The notes: generated by a model from the letters alone, not told the origin. Shown: positions 1 to 11,968, counted from the first letter of the stretch. The stretch is DNA of 64,000 bases from Hymenopellis radicata (GCA_015501595.1 JADNRX010000067.1:1-64000); one strand, 5' to 3'. Translations and numbers: made by a program.

Positions 1-1
1 G

Positions 2-109
2 GATGTCGACATTCTCAGCGACCTTGATCTCCAGTCGCGTCCCCGGAAGCGTCTGGCGCTGGAAATCATTCGTCTGGGGGATGAGGATGACGATGACAAC
101 AAGAAGTAG
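2..109 (+). CDS. 3' end of an unknown gene (partial)
   Basis: An open frame runs from the left edge to a TAG at 107-109. Its 35 residues end in a basic patch (RPRKR), a short hydrophobic stretch (LALEIIRLG) and an acidic/lysine tail (DEDDDDNKK). The composition is that of a genuine fungal C-terminus, and the downstream DNA turns AT-rich and non-coding at once. I do not recognise the family; most of the gene lies outside the window, so no function can be given. Confidence 0.5.
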   Translation, partial: DVDILSDLDLQSRPRKRLALEIIRLGDEDDDDNKK

Positions 110-575
110 GAGGCGTGTGGGACTCCATGGGTTACTTGCGCTCTGTATCATTTGTACCACCCCGTTTTCTATCTATTTATACAATGTATATGGTTGGAGT
201 CACTTTCTTGTACCTTCGTTGTGAATAACTATGTACTGGCAGTTGCTCGACAAGACAGAGTGCTCATCGATCACCACACTAACGTAGCCTTACGGGAATT
301 CTGGGGACGGAGGAGAGGTGGGTCTACCCTTTATATGGCAACCCCATCGCTCTGTAGATCAAATACAATACAAAACTCCCTGCCATGTCCACCCGAATAT
401 GATAAAGCTTAATGTCCCCTTCGGGGTGACATACGAAAAAATTGGTATGTCAACTTTCGATGAGGAAATGGCCAGGAAATTCTGATATTGTAATCAGGAA
501 CGATACAGAGAAGATTAGGTGAGTATTCCTATCAACAGTTGAGACTCTAGTTAATCCAAGTCTAGCATGGCCCCT

Positions 576-1186
576 GCACAAGGATGACACGCTGTTTCAG
601 AGTGGCTGGTCTCAGGACCACAATATTTATTTTTTTTGAGCGAGCGCTGAGGATGATTGAAGTTATTGAACGTTGGAAGGTTGAAACTTGAGTGACCATT
701 TTGGGATGCGCCGATCAAGTTGCCAATAGGGTGGCGTAGGTTTACGGTAAGTAACGGTTAGTAACCTACCTCCCTCCCGAGGGGAGATTTCGATACGGTT
801 TCTTACCGTTACTTACCGGCACGTGATTTTTATCATGTGACCAGTCCCGGCGGCCGCCCGCCTCCCGCCCATCCTTCCTGCTCCCCACTGTACAAGTCGA
901 ACTATAAATCGTAGGTAACCCTCGCCTGTATGCCTGAATCGGAACCGCTGTGGCACTACATCGACGGCCTGCTCTTGAGATCTCTCTTAACTCGCCGGTA
1001 GCTCTACAATATCTCGTTCTACTACAAGACTTGCATGAGAGACGGACGGACTATATGACACCGAGCCGTCGTGATACTTACGCTACCTTTCAAGATGCAA
1101 CAATTTCTCCTTGAAGCTCCGAGCGCTTTCTAACAGGCAGCGATGTAGAGAAGACGCGTCCCCGCACAAGGATGACACGCTGTTTC
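576..1186. repeat. Two copies of a 23-bp direct repeat
   Basis: The 23-bp sequence starting GCACAAGGATGACACGC occurs identically at 576-598 and 1164-1186, in otherwise unrelated non-coding flanks. Chance identity of this length is unlikely. It may be the remnant of a dispersed repeat or transposon end. Confidence 0.6.
745..818. repeat. 14-bp perfect inverted repeat (possible small element end)
   Basis: CGGTAAGTAACGGT at 745-758 is the exact reverse complement of the sequence at 805-818, with 46 bp between. The left arm sits inside further echoes of GTAAC and GTTAC (742-767). It could be a hairpin-forming end of a small non-autonomous element; no flanking duplication was found. Confidence 0.4.
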
Positions 1187-1738
1187 TTCTTTGAAGGCTT
1201 GCTGGTACCTCCATAATTGCTGACAGTAACTAGTGATGTGCCGGCTCGGGCTTCAATCTTCAGGTCGGGACGGCTTCAGAGGGCTTACGACCTGGCTTGA
1301 GGTTCAAAAATCCATGGCCCGGCCAGCAGGCCACTGCGGCCTGTAGTGCAGTACGGCAGGTACACTTACAGAGGCGTCACTTCAGTGTTACGCCACACAG
1401 AAGTTCAACCGGGCGAGACTATGAGTACATCTTCTACTCAAGAGTCACTTTAGTTGCTTTAGCTTGTTGTAGGATATCCCGACGCGTTGTGCACCTCCCC
1501 CCGCCGCATCCAGCAGCTGCGGCCTACCAATGGCCTATGGCCCGGGCTGAGGTTTTCCGAAGCCTGAGCCGTCTCAAGCCAAGGCGTACAGTATCATTAA
1601 ACAGTAACGTCTGAGAGCAATGATATGTTGAAGTCGGCGATAAGTAGCGTTCAAAGACTGTTCCTTGTCGAAGAAAGAGACTGGCTGGCGGTGGTTAGTC
1701 AAATCATAGGTTCGAGAACTGTGAGCGTAATCATCATG

Positions 1739-1900
1739 ACGCGACACTACTCGTTCCTTCATGAGCACGGGTACGAGTATCGAGATAAGGTGCCCAAGTG
1801 GAAAAATGAATTTCAACGCGGGCGTGATCCAGATGGTCCAGTGGCACTCCAGTAATGTTCCCCGCACTGTTTTCCTTGACATTGACCCACGACTTATATG
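1739..1900 (+). pseudogene. Fragment of a kinase-like gene (N-terminal exon)
   Basis: The reading frame from about 1739 (RHYSFLHEHGYEYRDK, then GRDPDGP) closely matches the first exon of the intact kinase-like gene at 24827. Nucleotide similarity continues past the coding part into that gene's first intron (AGTAATGTTtCCCGC..., CCTTGACATTGgCC). Downstream kinase sequence is absent. This is a truncated third copy of the family, after the intact gene and the decayed copy at 5053-6209. A five-residue gap around KVPKW shows further decay. Confidence 0.7.
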
Positions 1901-2401
1901 ACGGCCGAGGCGGTATTGCGTGGGGAGATGGGGAATGCGGTTAGGGCTGCGCCACATATCACGATGGAGTAGGTGACGGAGTCTAGAGGAGAATCAATAC
2001 CCTGCATGGTAGAAGAGACATGCATACGGACCATTGTTCGCGAGTATTCCAATAACCAAACCAGGAGGTAGTGGACTGGTGGAGAGGAGACTCGCAACAG
2101 TGCGACAGCCATCGACGGCTTGGGACCACGTTATTTCGCGCCGTTTACAGAGTCGCGATCGTGGTAACAGCAGAGAACGTGATTTGGACTGTGCTCGGCG
2201 TTGTATTCGAAGATCTCAGCGAGGGACAGTGAGTCGTCCAATGGCGGAACGTTGAAAGTCTGGGGGCTGTCATTGTGCGATGAGTAAGTTATATCTACGG
2301 GCGGAGACTGGTAACTTCAGAATTGAGCAGAGGTTCTTGCGTGCGACATACAAAATTGTACAGTGGACATTGAATTGACAAGCTGAGTAAAGATATTCGC
2401 C

Positions 2402-3731
2402 TTAACCACAACCATCAACTGCGCGGAGGAGAGAGGTAAGAAGTTCTGCTGAACCCCCGTTGTCTGCCAACACCGTCGTAGTCTCGCGGTCACGGATGAT
2501 CTCTTCGATATGCTCAGCAGCACCCGACATGTGCGCAACACGGGCGCAAGCGGCACGGATAGCAATCAGACGGCTGTCAGGCAACTCGGGTGCCGGGTAG
2601 CCTTTTGCTAAGCAGTAATCGACTGCCGCTGGGTCAACCTTGAGAACAACACGACGGGGAGGTTTGGAGTTAAAGTGAAAAATAACTCCTCGCCACCACA
2701 TACATCATAGGTGTTTGGCTGAACAGATAAGTGAGCAAACATAATCGTCTATGCGAATTAACAAAGAACATGCCTCATTCCTAACTTCTTCTAACCACCA
2801 AGCAAATTGGTCAAACAGAGTGTACAGTGTATACGACATTGTAAGGAGGCCATTAACCTGTCCGCCGAGAAGCCGTGGAACTAGGTCACTAAGCCCAAAT
2901 CTCTCGAGAATTGCAAAAGCTGTCGCTGCATATTCCGCAGGCTCGAGGAATAATCAGAAACAAACCGACAGGTCGCGAGATAGTCACCTTATTCGCGTCT
3001 TGAGCCGACTCAGAGAATAGATGCGCACATTGTGTCACCGTAATAGAGCAGCCTTGAGCCTGTTCTTTAAGTTGCGGGTACGTAGCGCATGACATAAAGT
3101 CATAGAAGCCTGTTATTGTACATCTGTATCCGTCGCGGAATAAGGCCTAGAACGAGTTTAGAAGAGGCATGTAGTTTTTTTTTTGGACAAACGGACCGCG
3201 TCTTTCGCGTCTTTCCTGGTTTGTGGGGCCTCTTTCATGCGCTGCACTATTCTTTCTTTTGCCTTGTCGAAGGACGGACGGGAGACGTTACTAGACGGTG
3301 TGGGCATAGGGTCAGCGTCAGAACGAACTGTGAGGGTTGTTAGTACGCCGCATCATAACACGATCGTCAAGCTACTCACATACGCGCATGAGAAAGTTTC
3401 GATAGTCAAGTCCCAGTTGGCAGACCTTCTCATGCTGGGCGACAGTCTCCTCTGGGCTCCCAATCACCGCATCCTTAATCACAAAACACGACGCAATTTC
3501 GAGGCGGAGACAATGATAGGGAATGAGGCCAAAAGAATGCTGGTGTTCATGGTTCCAGAAGTCGAGAAGGAAAAATCCTAGAACGCGGACGCCGATGAGG
3601 TTATCTCGGTACCTCGAAGCAGGCTCTTTCAATGCTGTCGCCTCAGCCGCGAGGAGAAGAGGCCAAACACTGCGACCTTGAGCATCGAGTGTGATATATT
3701 TGAGTGAGGGAAGACTTTGGTTCAGCATCAT
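2402..3731 (-). pseudogene. Fungal HNH-nuclease-domain protein, five exons, one frameshift
   Basis: Five exons can be joined: 3731-3380, 3327-3197, 3146-2988, 2941-2786 and 2718-2402, all with GT/AG borders. The 3328-3379 intron has a perfect TACTAAC branch site. The product (about 371 aa) follows the HNH-containing hypothetical proteins common in agaricomycetes: an N-terminal helical region (VRVLGFFLLD), LFRDGYRCTITGFYD with the HNH cysteine, TQCAHLF with the first His, LFDQFAWWLE, then a C-terminal PPRRVVLKV and RVAHMSGAAEHI. The last exon is one base short: the frame slips at the CCCC run at 2656-2659 between PNLP and RRVVL. Everything else is in frame, so this is either a young pseudogene or a homopolymer sequencing slip. 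Native substrate of this family is not known to me. Confidence 0.7.
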
Positions 3732-3914
3732 GGAGTAAGGAAAAGTACCTGCGCACAGTGTGCACAGGAGACAATTGTTGGCGTCAGGAGAAAGGTAGTA
3801 GTTGATCACATGATCGACTTTTGACCTTGCCATCATCTAAATGTATTACGTTCGCTCTTTCGAGGTAACGTTGCATACAGTCTATTTTGCCCTACATTCC
3901 TCACATAATATAGT

Positions 3915-4910
3915 TCGAGGTCGAAGAGGAACCCCCGGTTGTCTTCGACAACGTAGAACTCATCCACACCAATAAACATGCAGAGCTTGCCGAGTATCTG
4001 CAGAGTCTTCCAAAGAACCAAATCAATCTCACGCGGCTTATTATCCGCGGGCGTCTTGGGCAGAACGAAGACCGCAGAAATGTAGCAGCAATCATCGCCC
4101 ATACTCCTTGCCCACCTCCTCCTGAAGGGCGCCATCTTTGACGACCAGATGGCTTCGGCTATAGCCGCGTCAAAGCACCCGCTTGTTGCTTTCGAATGCC
4201 ACTACTACCACCCCACCGCCCTCTCACCCCTCTTAACCGCCGTCCATGAAACTCTTGTCTGGCTCAGAATCACCGCTGGTCCACTGTACCCCGACTATTC
4301 AGGCCCACAGGACTTCTCACTCCCCATCAGCGGATTCTCAAACCTGCGCGAGTTATACATCTCCTTTGGCGACTCGGCGACAGGCTTACTGCTCGCAATG
4401 GCGGAAGCAGGTCTTCCGGCCTTACGTGCTCTTGAGCTGACCGTAAATCGCATGAACGATGGGCACATAGCGGATCTCCTGTACATCTCCCAAGTGCTGG
4501 CTTCCTACGGTCCGCAAATAGAGCAGCTCATCTTTCAAACGCTGAATGCGCGATCCCATACTGATGATGAGCAGCAATGGACCAACACGGTCCTAAATCA
4601 GCTTCCTAACCTCAAGGACCTAGCCATCGGGAATATCGGGTCCTTCGTCAACTATCCCATCCCCTACTGTCCTAAACACCCAAAAGTACACACGCTCCGG
4701 CTGTGGTACGCCTGGGATTTGAGGAGCGGGAGTCTTCTGCGGCGAGATGCAGGTAATCTTCCCGGGTTGAAGACGGTTCAAGTACCTAGGAAATCGAATT
4801 GGGCGAAACACAATGCAGCGCTTATGGCGGAAGAAGGAATAGTGATCGACTTCTTCGACGATGAGAACTCTGAATGTCGGGAAGTTTGGACTCTGGGGAT
4901 CGACGTTTGA
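3915..4910 (+). pseudogene. F-box-type LRR protein, 5'-truncated and frameshifted
   Basis: The frame from about 3915 (VFDNVELIHTNKHAELAEYL, LTRLIIRGRLGQNEDRRNV) and the long frame at 4149-4910 (repeated LPNLKDL, FSNLRELYI, LPALRALEL units) are one leucine-rich-repeat protein of the type that follows an F-box in basidiomycetes. They are joined by a 1-nt shift near 4102 (AHTP to LAHLLLKG). Upstream lies only the divergent HNH gene, which starts at 3731, so the F-box exon is missing. Truncation plus frameshift argue for a pseudogene. A start at 4149 would give a 253-aa LRR-only protein, but it would begin inside the repeat domain. Confidence 0.65.
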
Positions 4911-5052
4911 TTTGCAAGGTTTCATTATGGGCAATATCTCGGAATCTGGATAGTATGATTACACAGTTCTCGAACCTAGTTGAAGCTGCTAATGCTGGGC
5001 TTTCAACTTTCAACTTTCAACAATAAGGAACCACCGGGAACACAGTCGAATT

Positions 5053-6209
5053 TTATGAGAAGATCTCGTTCAATATGCCAACAGAGGGAACGGAGGTATA
5101 GAAAGACCGAAGATTATCATCGAGCGCAAACCTCTCAGAATTGAAATCCCTACCACGAGGCAACGGAGCCGTGCAAGTAAGAATATACCTGAGTCGACGA
5201 AGGCGCTGCAAGATATCAACCGAGTCGGGTGACCCGGCTAGTCGCAATTGCTTCTTCGTCAAGGGCTGACAGAGCTCCGCGAACCGCCGCCGCACTTCTG
5301 TAATAGTCGGTCGAGAGGAAGGGTCTGGCGCCATCATCTCTTGTGCTAACGGTAGAACAAACTGCAGTGGGGGAAATTTATCCTACTGAGAGGTTAAAAT
5401 AACCTAGAGTGTGTGATGCAGACCTACCACGGCGCAGTGCCTTATGAGCATGTAGCCAAGGCGGAAGATATCACAGGGAAAGGATTATATCGCCTGGGCG
5501 TGCTACCGCTTTTTTCAGGGAGGAGAGTTATATGGTCTGAGTCTGGACGAGGCTCGGTGACCTCAAACGGCACTCTCTCGGGAGAGTAGCGACGCGAACG
5601 ACCAAAATCAATGAGATAGTATCGCGGCCAGCAGCGCGTTCGCGTTGTATGTTTCGCGAGTCCTTTAAAATCTAGTGTCATGAATTCAAGAGCCGGATGA
5701 AATCCGTTGGGATACAGGCGTGTGGGGTCGAGCATTATATTACCGCCGTGAAGATATTCACCGACAGTGTCGGAAGGCGGGTCGCAATGAACACGTAATC
5801 GGGGCATTACGATGAGCTTGACGTCTTCAGAATGCGGAGACTGAAGAACTTCGAGAATAGGTACAGCGTGGTTCTCAGAGTGCTCGAGAAGCGAAGTCAG
5901 GTAGAGCGCGATCTCCAATTCATGATCAGGTCCAGTTGTGAGTATTTTCTTCAGCATGACGGGTTTCTTATCTGCAGATTTTGTCGCGTCTACGATGATG
6001 GCCGGATCCTATATGCATAGTCAGCCAAGATCTTGACCATGGAGCAAGAGCGTTACTTGAGTACAGACACCGTTTGGGTCATCATAACGTTCAAGAGGTG
6101 TTTTCCAAGTCGGTTGCCAGCCGGGTTTGAACTTATCTCGAAGCTCGTACCCCTGGTCATGAAGGAATTCATAGTGCAGTGTCCATATCTTTTCGTCCTC
6201 GTCGGCCAT
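5053..6209 (-). pseudogene. Decayed fungal kinase-like gene copy
   Basis: This copy parallels the intact gene at 24827-26157 exon by exon: first exon (FLHDQGYELRDKFKPGW), then DPAIIVDATKSADKKPVMLKK, the DFG segment (YLIDFGRSRRY) and the C-lobe (DPSSRPTITEVRRRFAELC). Two lesions disable it. Between DTVGE and GGNIMLD the segment carrying the HRD catalytic loop is deleted. One base is also missing after RRYNPFP (about 5480), which shifts the frame in the activation-segment region. It lies divergently next to a dead copy of the Pro/Gln/Ser-rich gene, so the gene pair was copied as a unit. Confidence 0.75.
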
Positions 6210-6248
6210 GGAAGTCAGAAGCAAGTAGCGGTTGAGACAGTGATGATG

Positions 6249-6875
6249 CGGGGTCAGCGTTCCGTCGTCCAAAGCACTGGGCTGGAAGGCTATCCAACAT
6301 ATACTTCACAGGCCCCTTCATCCCACCACGCTGCTCCACGAGTAGCAGTGCAAGCCAAGCCTATACCTTGCTGGCCGGCCCACGTGCTAACCAGAATCCG
6401 TTTTTGGCGCGCACCGTCACCACCTCAGGCCTCAGGCCTCAGTGCCTGCCATGTATTCTCCGCTTCACCAGAACAACCGCCGGGGCCAATGTGTATGGGC
6501 CACAGTACAGCGTCCCTCAGGGTCCGTATGAGAATTTAGTACCTCCCGCAGAGGCGGAAGCGCGCCATGCGCCTTCCGATGAAACGACTGGCGCAGGCGG
6601 CAATCCCCCACCCGCCTCTCAGCAAACCAGTAATGCTCATGGAGGTGACTATGGTGGTCAAGCGAGTAGTTCTCGTCGTCCTCGTTATTAAACCATCTAG
6701 TGTCGTGGCACGTTTCATTGACCTGTACATCTCTCTAGCAGCGCGCTTGTAATTCCCCTCTCAATCTTTGGTTTAAACTCTTTGTCTCTTCGTATGCAGG
6801 TTAGGTTTTCTGCTGAAAGTGTACGAGTACTAGTCTTGGGTATATATTCATTCCGTTGACTACTGAGTGATGAAC
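6249..6875 (+). pseudogene. Decayed copy of the Pro/Gln/Ser-rich gene, with its 3' flank
   Basis: The sequence matches the 3' part and downstream flank of the gene at 22384-24487, in opposite orientation: QRSVVQST, PTYTSQAPSSHHA, NQNPFLARTVTT, QYSVPQ, then SNAHGG, GGQASS, RRPRY and stop. Nucleotide similarity continues about 180 bp beyond the stop. Internal deletions and frame changes remove much of the middle. Its first codons overlap the region upstream of the kinase-like pseudogene, which places a duplication breakpoint near 6250. Confidence 0.7.
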
Positions 6876-7317
6876 TCGGCATCCAGGAAGGTGAAAGTGC
6901 GGTGAAAGATGTCGTTAAGTGCAGAAGTGTCCAAGTCATACTCGAAGCTGACGGGACGTTCCGGCCAATGATATGAGGAAGTTGGCGATGAGTAGTGACC
7001 AGCTGGCGCAAACTAGCGAGGGGAGCTCAGTCCAACAGTTTGAAGGTGAATACCAGAGGTTCATGAACTGTAATTGCTGGATCGCGTCTACAAAGCTAAG
7101 CTAAATTCTGAAACAGACATTGAGTCATCAGACTCGAAAGCAAAGGTTCTGAATACATATTTCAAAGATTGGTTTCATACAGCGATAACAGAGACAAAGC
7201 AGCAGACAGATAACAGAAAACGGGATCCACAGAAAGCTAGTCGACAAGCAAGAACATAGCGATACATCGAGATCCAGAAAGGACAAGGAAGTGCCATAGA
7301 CAACGAGACGGAATGCA
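6876..7317. other. Intergenic stretch
   Basis: No gene is seen. The right part is the 3' flank of the Spo22/Zip4-like gene. About 30 bp near 6975-7005 resemble sequence near 1622-1650 just before the kinase-like fragment, hinting at shared repeat material. Confidence 0.35.
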
Positions 7318-10300
7318 TCAACGAGGCCCATAGCGAGAGAGCAGCTCTGTGTAAGTTTCCGCAATCTATCGACGCCGTTAGTTTGATTCTGGTTGCCAAG
7401 GCTACCCATACCTTTTCAGCTCGCTCCTTTCCTCCGGGGACGAACCTACAGATGACAGTCGACGATTCAAACCAGCGCTTCGCTTCATCCAGCGCCGACG
7501 CTCTGTCAGAAATGTCAGCACATTGAATGCACAGGTCAAGCAAAGACGGACTCAAGACACTCAAAGCCCGTGTTGTACGATGTGCTAAGTAACCAGAACC
7601 GCTCGTCCATGGGATAAGCCTACGAGTGTCATAAGTGAGCGAAGGAGAATATTCGAATATAGCCGTACCTCTTCACTATCGATGCTCTGTTCAATAACAC
7701 TGACGGCCTGTTCCACGTAACCAATAGCTTTTGATCTATCAGTTGCCGAGTTTCGCGCCAACATTATTGTACATATCGCGCGGAGCCATCTTGAAAACTT
7801 GTCGATCGAGAGCGAATTATGGTCAAGACTTGCCCGTAGAATCGCCTGTCCGAATGAGGCGAAACCAAAGACGAAAACACAGCACTAACTTCTAGACTAC
7901 CGTAAAGAACTGCGGTGGAGAGAAGTCAACACCGCACTCTACATTTGCAGACTGAGGACCTACCATCTACCGGGCAATCCTTCTCGGCCCACTGTAACAA
8001 GCGTCATTATACAACGGGCAAATCATGAACGGGAAACATACCAGAACATCCGTGATGGCCTCGTAGGTGCTAGCCGCCAGCGGACCAGCAGAAACGGCGT
8101 CCTATCAGCGCAGCGGTGAAACGTGAGGGCATCACTGAGGACTAGAAAACATACCCCGACGATGCTGGACATGCCGTCCCAATCCTTCAACAAAGCCAAT
8201 AACTCTACCTCGAAGACTCGCAATGTATGCGTAAAATACTGCAATCGAGAAGCATCACCCTCTTCCACTACTACTCCCTTCTCCGAGATCTCCTGAATCC
8301 TCTTCCGACACGCTTCCAGTTGGACTGTCAAATTACGAGCCTTTTCTTCCTAGAAACAATCAGAGACACCAACGAGAACTGCAAGTGCTTACATCGACGA
8401 CATCGTCCGTAGGGTCTTGCCGGGCTTGGCGAAAGGCGAAAACTAACCGGATTCAAGGCGATGTTGTGGTCCACGACGCATAACCCTCACCTCGACCCGA
8501 TACTCCAGAGAACGAGGCGATAGAAAGATGCATATACACTTCTGCGTCAACCTCAACCGGTGAGGACTGGCAACATATCTCCAGAAGCTAGATTTCATCA
8601 ACACGAATCACACCAAACCAGCCAAAGACCATACATCTCGTGCCATATCGAAGAGATCTGATATCCGTTCATGACTTGCCGTCCACTCTGAACATCCTTG
8701 AACGGCACAGTTGTAGGCTGTGCGCCATAACCACGAGACATCCTTGGAAATGAGATTGATTGTTTTCTGAGTTCGTGCCGTTTCAACGAAGACTTTGGCT
8801 AGGAAGGGTCAATGCTTTGAAGTGCGAACCACGATGATTCACGAACATCTTCGAAAATGCTCGAGTAGGGTATCGATGAGTATGGGCCTATAACAAGTAA
8901 ATCAGGTGAAGACGAATCGAAAGATGAACTGACTTGTTGGGGGACGTTTCGGTAAGTAGCCGAAGCACGAGCTTAAGAATACATCGAATAAGCGTCATGG
9001 CTTCAACAAGCGTCTCACCGCCGCTTGTACTGGGCACTTTCAGCGTATTAAGCAGGGCCTTGAGCGCCGCTAGAAGAATCAACCTATTCTCCGACTGGTG
9101 CGATAACTGTGTTGCCAGTAACAACATTCTCCTGTCGAAGTCTGGGCACTTGACCATCTCTTGAACGGCTTTGATCGCTGTTGAGACGTTTAGCCTCTCC
9201 CATTGTGGCATTGCTAGTCGGGCATACCTTCATCATCGATCCCTATAAAGTCTTGTTAGCCTCCATCATCGAGATACAGAATTTACAGTACTTCGCCCTG
9301 ATGGACAGCAGTCAAGAACATAACGTAGTGTGTTGCGGCCTCGTTTAAAGGACACCGCCTCACCAACGCGGATGCCTTTGCAAACTCCCGGTGCTCAACG
9401 TAAGACAACGCCGCTTTCCTGAAGCACTTCGCCCATACGCTAGACGGACTATTCGTGCGGAGTAGTTTGTGACTTCCCGCGACAAACCACTCTGCTGCCT
9501 CTGGCCAGCGTTTCGCGTTGTAATGTCGGTCCCCATACTGCCACAACAGCTGAACGATTGGGAATTAAACCACTAGCAGTCTTGAGATAGAGATGAAGTT
9601 AGACATACAGTTAGACAAGCAGTCGCGGCAACACTTGGAAGCTCGTAATCCGCTTCACAGAGCGCTAAGAAGATTGTTGAGCAGGAAGACATTGAATAAG
9701 GCCACCACTGACATGTAAATGCAGAGTCAAGGACACCCAGAGCTCGAGTCTGATCTTCGTCTCTCGCGCAGTGCACTATCAGCGACAAGAGTAATCGATC
9801 AGTGATTCCGGTCCCCAATTCAGTCTCGGTCGATGCTCGCTGCAAACAGTGGCGGTGAACAGCAGTGACGAGCGCACTACGAACATGTTGATGATAGATT
9901 TACTTGTGTATTGTGAGCGCAGACGTACTGCTGGTGGCTGATCGTCCGTAGGTCTTGCAATACGCTATGTTGAAGCATCATTACTCGGCTAGTCGTAGAA
10001 GAGAAGTAGACATACTCAGTCAGAGACGCCTCTGTTAGTTCCATATGATCAACAATGGACTTAAATGCTAGAAGACAAATGTTTGATTCGACCGAACATG
10101 TGGAGCAGAACAGGCGTACCATTTAACAACGCGGACTCGTTAGCCTTACGTCTCTTGAGGATTGCGAGTCGTAACCATCGAAGTTCTTGGTATCCGGAGC
10201 TTTCCTTTGTAGAGTTATAAACGAGACGAGTAGCTGCATAAAAGACACACAGGATCACCCGCATTGGGCGCGGCATTAATGGACGGTATCAGCTCGTCCA

Positions 10301-11688
10301 AAGTCGCCTCAGCCTGATCATACGAGCCTGACAAGAAGTAGGCCCTCGCCAGCGTACGCAGTATGGATATCTAGCAAAGTCAAGGATGTTGCTTCAGAAC
10401 GAGCCCGATGGCTCACGAACCTTCAATTTACCACCTATGTCAGCACCATCACTTTCCGATTCACAGTCCGACAATGAAAATGCTTTCTGCAACCACCCAA
10501 CGGCTTCGGCATGATTGGTGGGTAGGAGAGTTCGCCCGATTTCGTGAAATTTTAGAGCCAGGAGGGAACGCTTTGTAGAATGGCGTTAATACGAGATTCG
10601 TACAGGATGAAACGAAAATTCACATCATGAGCTGGAAGAAGACTTAGTCGTTGCTCGTCGCCTGCAACAACCTGGGTTGAGTGTCCAAAATTCGGATGTC
10701 TCGGTGTCGTTACCTGTTATCTTCTGTGCCATGAATTCGGCGACCGTGTAGTTACCCTCCTTGGACGCCTGAGTATATACGTCAATAAGAACGCATATAT
10801 GAGAAAGGATGCACATACCGCCTCCATACGAGCCGAGAAATAGACAACAATGGCGCATGCACGAGCTTGGCGATGGGTGCCCTCGGGATCATCTGCATTC
10901 CGGAGGAGTTCTTCGAACTGTATACGGCTGAGAAAAGAAAGAACAGAGTACATCGCAAAACACACCTTAGCTGCACTAGTGAGAACGCTGCCGGCCAAAT
11001 CATTTCTTCCATTTTCTGAAGCAAGTCATTTCATGTACGATGAGAAAGATGGCGTCTGCGAACCCGAAAGCGTCGCCCCCGTCTTGCTGGCGAGCTGAAG
11101 AACATGCAACAAACCTGCGCAAGCGTGAATCGATGAGACAGTTGAAATTGAGCAAAGACGCACTCTCGATCCCAGGTCGAGGTTCCAAGCCAGCTTCGAC
11201 GAGACGAAGGCAGCCAAACGAACTGAATAAAGTCAGCAGGTAGATGAGAGGTCTATAGGGGTGGCGTACGAGCACCGACAAGCTCGCCGTCGTCCTTCTC
11301 GCTCCCTGTGTGCTTCTTCTTGTCGTTGGCTTGACCTTGAGAGCGAACCAGACTAGATATGTTCCACATATTAACGCCTAGAAGGATATTTAAAATCAAT
11401 GGGCAGCAAGGCAGATAAACCGCGCCAGACCTTCCTGATCCAACCAATCGCGCTCGGCAGTGCTTCCGTCGTCGCTGAGCGATATGCCCTCTGCCAAGCT
11501 CGCAATCCGCTGAAGGCCCTTCACAGCGCCCTTGGGGTCGTCTTCAAGACATCTCTTCGTCGTTGCAATATGATCTGCTCCGCCACCGTCGTCAATGGCG
11601 TGCTTATCGACTGCAGGCAAGAAGACGCACCTTTAATTGACTGCAACCCGTCATTGCCGCCATTCTTTCGTTTCTTTGAGGTCGACAT
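7318..11688 (-). CDS. Spo22/Zip4-like meiosis-specific TPR protein
   Basis: A long multi-exon gene. Spo22/Zip4 is a tetratricopeptide scaffold that links the synaptonemal complex to crossover formation in meiosis. The characteristic pieces appear in order. N-terminus: QRIASLAEG and LDQEG, spliced over a 53-nt intron (11378-11430) to VNMWNISSLVRS. Middle: YGDRHYNAKRWPEAAEWFVAGS (9490-9545), CFRKAALSYVEH, RRCPLNEAATHYVMFLTAVHQG. C-terminus: WFESSTVICRFVPGGKERAEK, spliced over an intron ending at CAGAG to LLSRYGPR and TGA at 7318-7320. I place the start at the ATG at 11688, which encodes a lysine-rich leader; the splice between that ATG and about 11620 is unresolved. No disabling mutation was noticed. 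Neighbours give no operon-like clue. Confidence 0.75.
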
Positions 11689-11968
11689 GGGTACTAGTAG
11701 CTCATTCGCACTGGATTACGCGTTAAATGGGCGTCGTATTGAGGATGGCGCGTGTAGAGGACGGGGAAAACGCCAATCGGCGTGGAGGGTAAGAGAGTGG
11801 GAGGTGTCACGTCACGTCGTCACATGTAGACTTTCGATCCCGGCCTTGGTTACGTTTATAAGTTATAACGACGCACAGTCAACTGTATGTCTCCACCAAG
11901 GTTTGATTCCCTTTTACTTACTACAGTTAACACCATAAAACCAAGATTATTTGTCCAAGACCACGCCC
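11689..11968. promoter_or_regulatory. Spacer: Spo22-like 5' flank and propeller-gene 3' flank
   Basis: The 280 bp lie upstream of the Spo22/Zip4-like gene and downstream of the propeller-amidohydrolase gene, both on the minus strand. It holds the likely promoter of the former. CACGTCACGTCGTCACATG (11808-11826) gives overlapping CGTCA/TGACG and CACGT motifs, as in bZIP or bHLH sites. Function is inferred only. Confidence 0.3.

Larger units (their letters stand above)
110..1738. other. Gene-free stretch with short repeats
   Basis: No convincing coding region is seen. It holds the 3' flank of the preceding gene, a 23-bp direct repeat (576-598 and 1164-1186), a 14-bp inverted repeat (745-818) and GC-rich patches. 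The open frames present have no recognisable protein features. The stretch runs into a kinase-like gene fragment at 1739. Confidence 0.5.

Noticed and set aside
3833..4135. Minus-strand 100-aa open frame upstream of the HNH gene
   Set aside because: The plus strand of the same DNA encodes an LRR-type protein segment continuous with the LRR at 4149, so the minus frame is a shadow. The HNH protein reads well from the Met at 3731.
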